DNA from: Spirochaetaceae bacterium | GTDB lineage: Bacteria > Spirochaetota > Spirochaetia > Treponematales > Breznakiellaceae | Length of the DNA: 7,911 nt | Assembly (NCBI GenBank): GCA_031288215.1 | Contig: JAITRV010000246.1 | Location: forward strand, 1-7,911 | Reading direction: 5' to 3' | Shown: one piece after another, positions 6,708 through 7,911 of the stretch | How the letters are laid out: each line of letters opens with the position of its first letter | Numbering within the stretch: position 1 is the stretch's first letter | Program-made: the position numbers and the translations under genes | The notes under the pieces: model-generated | Database searches by the model: none | What the model saw: only the letters and a program-made list of their open reading frames with translations | Told to the model about the DNA's origin: nothing

Positions 6708-6770
6708 CCCCGGGTACGGAAGGGCCGGCTGTGGGATGAGATGGCCGGCTTGGCGGAGGCTGTACCGGGG
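6708..6770. repeat. Imperfect inverted repeat with nested GGCCGGCT direct repeat
   Basis: The outer arms are 6708-6717 (CCCCGGGTAC) and 6762-6770 (GTACCGGGG), which pair with one bulged G. The inner arms are GCCGGC at 6724-6729 and 6744-6749, separated by a 14-nt loop; these also form an 8-nt direct repeat GGCCGGCT. The internal loop between inner and outer stems is asymmetric (6 and 12 nt). No T-run follows on either strand in the direction of transcription, so it is not a standard terminator. Confidence 0.4.
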
Positions 6771-6786
6771 ACAAAGAAGCCTGGTC

Positions 6787-6801
6787 GGGCGGGGGGGCGG
6801 G
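6787..6801 (+). other. G-quadruplex motif with single-base loops
   Basis: GGG, C, seven G, C, GGG fits the strict pattern G3-N1-G3-N1-G3-N1-G3 on the plus strand. It lies 31 bases past the surface-protein stop, on the template strand for that gene, just after an A7 run (6804-6810) that would be transcribed as U7. It might slow or stop RNA polymerase; that is inference. Confidence 0.5.
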
Positions 6802-6831
6802 CGAAAAAAAGCGGGGAGGCGTATTAGGGTA

Positions 6832-7377
6832 CTACTCTATATCGAGGGCGCTCCAGTCAACGATGACGGTGTAGGCGGGTGGGGTTGTTGTTACACCACT
6901 AGCAGTAACAGAAGCAGGGGTAATCACGAGGGTCGCGGTCTTGGGGTTTGCGCCGGACCAGAGGAGGATACCGAATCCCGCCGGAGTGCCTGTACCGGCA
7001 TTGGCGGCGATGTCCGCCGCGTCGCCGGCTGTTTCATACTTCCTCAACTTGTACGCCTTGGTCGCATCGATGTATATCGTGCTGGCGGGGCCGGTGGGCG
7101 GACTCGACAGGGAGGGCTCCGTCGAGAGAATATCAGATGCGCCCTCATAGTAGTGCAATGCCTGATTGGTCTGCCTGATCACGGTATTCGCCACGAGGGC
7201 GTCCGCGCTGAGGAGGCCGTCCAGCACCGCCCAGGACCAGGCGCCCGTCGTCGGCTTGTCTCCGCCGGCCGTTCCCCATATGTTGGTTTCGGCCCAGGTG
7301 CTAAAGCCGCCGTCCACCTTCCCGCCCAGTTTGACGGTGATGGTGCCGGTCTTGAGGTCCTTCTCGGCGGTCAGCAT
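6832..7377 (-). CDS. C-terminal part of a surface protein, downstream of an in-frame TAG (or a separate small gene)
   Basis: The 181 codons from ATG 7377 encode a protein with no signal peptide, no cysteine, and a composition rich in Gly, Thr, Ala and Ser, with aromatic patches such as WAETNIWGTAGG and GAWSWAVLDG. The end (TATLVITPAS ... AYTVIVDWSALDIE) looks like beta strands of a C-terminal domain. I recognise no family. The frame is the same as that of the partial gene upstream, with only TAG and three sense codons (Gly, Ile, Lys) between them. A weak ribosome-binding site (AGGGG, 6 nt before the ATG) would allow separate initiation. The absence of a signal peptide in a protein of exported character argues that this is the rest of the upstream protein. 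Gly codons favour GGC (seven of the first ten), unlike the GGG-rich genes to the left. Confidence 0.55.
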   Translation of the reverse strand: MLTAEKDLKTGTITVKLGGKVDGGFSTWAETNIWGTAGGDKPTTGAWSWAVLDGLLSADALVANTVIRQTNQALHYYEGASDILSTEPSLSSPPTGPASTIYIDATKAYKLRKYETAGDAADIAANAGTGTPAGFGILLWSGANPKTATLVITPASVTASGVTTTPPAYTVIVDWSALDIE

Positions 7378-7386
7378 CTTAATCCC

Positions 7387-7389
7387 CTA
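7387..7389 (-). other. In-frame TAG codon inside an otherwise open surface-protein frame
   Basis: On the minus strand the codons read GCG AAT CCC TAG GGG ATT AAG ATG, so the reading frame is open on both sides of the TAG. The TAG lies in an 8-bp palindrome CCCTAGGG (7385-7392). It can be a nonsense mutation, a read-through codon, a sequencing error, or the true end of the first of two genes. Confidence 0.8.
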
Positions 7390-7911
7390 GGGATTCGCGT
7401 CGGTGATCCTCTCGGTATCGGCAGAGAGCTGGGGCAGGCCGGTAGCCCGGCCCGTGCCTTCCACGATAATCTTGCCGTTGTCGGCAGCATAGGGGACGGG
7501 GGACCCCGTGGCACTCAGGATAGCGCCATTAAGGATCACCAGGGTGCCTCCCTCTTTTACCGTAACCACCGAAGTCGTGGAGGTCTCCCCCTTAATCTGG
7601 ACGGTTTGTCCCGCCTCAACGGTTATGGCGGAAGTCAAGGCGCCCGTATAGACGATAATCGGTTTCTCGTCTTTCTTGACTTCGGCGCCGTTGACCATGG
7701 CGCCGGCATCGGCGGGGATCGACTTGCCTTCAGCGGCGACCCCGTCAAAGGCGGCGCCCGCCGCTATCTTGGATTCGGTCTCGTTGAACTTGATGGGCTC
7801 TTTGACCGTGAGGCTGGCGCCGGCGCTTACCGTAACCGCCACTGCGTCCGCTCCGCCGATACTGGGGGCGTCAAGGATGCCTTCCACGACCAGCGTTTTA
7901 ATCGTGCTAAG
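7387..7911 (-). CDS. Surface protein with beta-solenoid-like repeats, 5' end beyond the right edge
   Basis: The frame is open to the right window edge (174 codons before TAG), beginning LSTIKTLVVEGILDAP, so the GTG at 7887 is not needed as a start and the real N-terminus is outside. The sequence repeats a pattern of short strands and turns: VTVSAGASLTVKEP, ITVEAGQTVQIKGE, VTVKEGGTLVILNGA, GKIIVEGTG. This V-T-V-x-x-G-x-x-L-x-V rhythm is what right-handed beta-helix or filamentous-adhesin-like proteins show. There is no cysteine. This suggests an exported or surface-exposed protein, perhaps an adhesin, but I recognise no named family. It ends at a TAG followed in frame by another 185 codons. 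Base composition is less GC-rich than in the left genes and Gly codons favour GGC. Confidence 0.6.
   Translation of the reverse strand, partial: LSTIKTLVVEGILDAPSIGGADAVAVTVSAGASLTVKEPIKFNETESKIAAGAAFDGVAAEGKSIPADAGAMVNGAEVKKDEKPIIVYTGALTSAITVEAGQTVQIKGETSTTSVVTVKEGGTLVILNGAILSATGSPVPYAADNGKIIVEGTGRATGLPQLSADTERITDANP

Larger units (their letters stand above)
6614..6831. other. Intergenic region between nifS and the surface-protein gene
   Basis: The left third is AT-rich and carries the nifS promoter signals. The right two thirds are very GC-rich and hold an imperfect hairpin (6708-6770), a G-quadruplex motif (6787-6801) and an A7 run (6804-6810). A 70-codon plus-strand frame starting with TTG at 6615 has no ribosome-binding site and no recognisable product, so I do not call a gene. 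No classical hairpin-plus-T-run terminator is visible for the surface-protein gene. Confidence 0.6.

Noticed and set aside
6708..6770. Rho-independent terminator for the surface-protein gene
   Set aside because: The hairpin is not followed by a T-run in the minus direction; the adjoining bases there are A-rich.
6615..6827. A 70-codon plus-strand frame with a hydrophobic stretch near its start, in the intergenic gap
   Set aside because: It starts with TTG, has no Shine-Dalgarno, overlaps the nifS promoter signals, and its second half is translated G-rich repeat sequence.
1..7911. tRNA, rRNA, CRISPR array, insertion sequence or phage genes
   Set aside because: I saw no regularly spaced repeats, transposase or integrase motifs, or tRNA-like cloverleaf arms when reading the window by eye.

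Overview
The window looks like a piece of a GC-rich spirochaete chromosome, most likely a treponeme or a relative. The best pointer is the gene at 3151-4803, whose product has the layout of P83/100, a family I know only from spirochaetes: a signal peptide, a conserved N-terminal domain with a FINYEGP-like motif, a long charged coiled coil and a C-terminal beta-rich domain. I cannot name a species. A termite-gut treponeme would fit the surface-protein style and the nifS-nifU pair, but that is a guess.

Left part, 1-4803. A divergent gene begins at the left edge on the minus strand; only about eight codons are inside. On the plus strand, a TrmA/RlmD-type RNA uracil-C5 methyltransferase (177-1358) overlaps by ATGA with an exported protein of unknown function (1355-3088) that has six propeller-like G-x-x-L-W blocks and C-terminal HEAT-like helices. 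After a 62-nt gap with a possible promoter comes the P83/100-family protein (3151-4803). These genes favour GGG, CCC and CGG codons.

Middle, 4810-6601, minus strand. A cysteine desulfurase (nifS) is followed 13 nt later by nifU, a scaffold with an IscU domain and a BFD-type 2Fe-2S domain. Together they assemble Fe-S clusters: the desulfurase supplies sulfur and NifU builds the cluster. The methyltransferase upstream has four cysteines of the Fe-S type and would be a natural client. The nifU and P83/100 genes converge with only 6 nt between them. Upstream of nifS lie a TACAAT -10 element, a CTTAT-N7-ATAAG inverted repeat at the -35 position, and an A4T8 tract, which suggests regulated expression.

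Right part, 6614-7911. An intergenic stretch of about 220 nt holds an imperfect hairpin, a perfect G-quadruplex motif and an A7 run, but no gene I can support. Beyond it, on the minus strand, is the 3' end of a cysteine-free, Gly/Thr/Ala-rich, beta-solenoid-like surface protein that continues past the right edge. Its frame is interrupted by one in-frame TAG at 7387-7389. The frame stays open for another 185 codons after the TAG, so this is either one gene broken by a nonsense change (or read through), or two closely coupled genes. This is the most unusual feature here. I found no convincing new multi-gene system.
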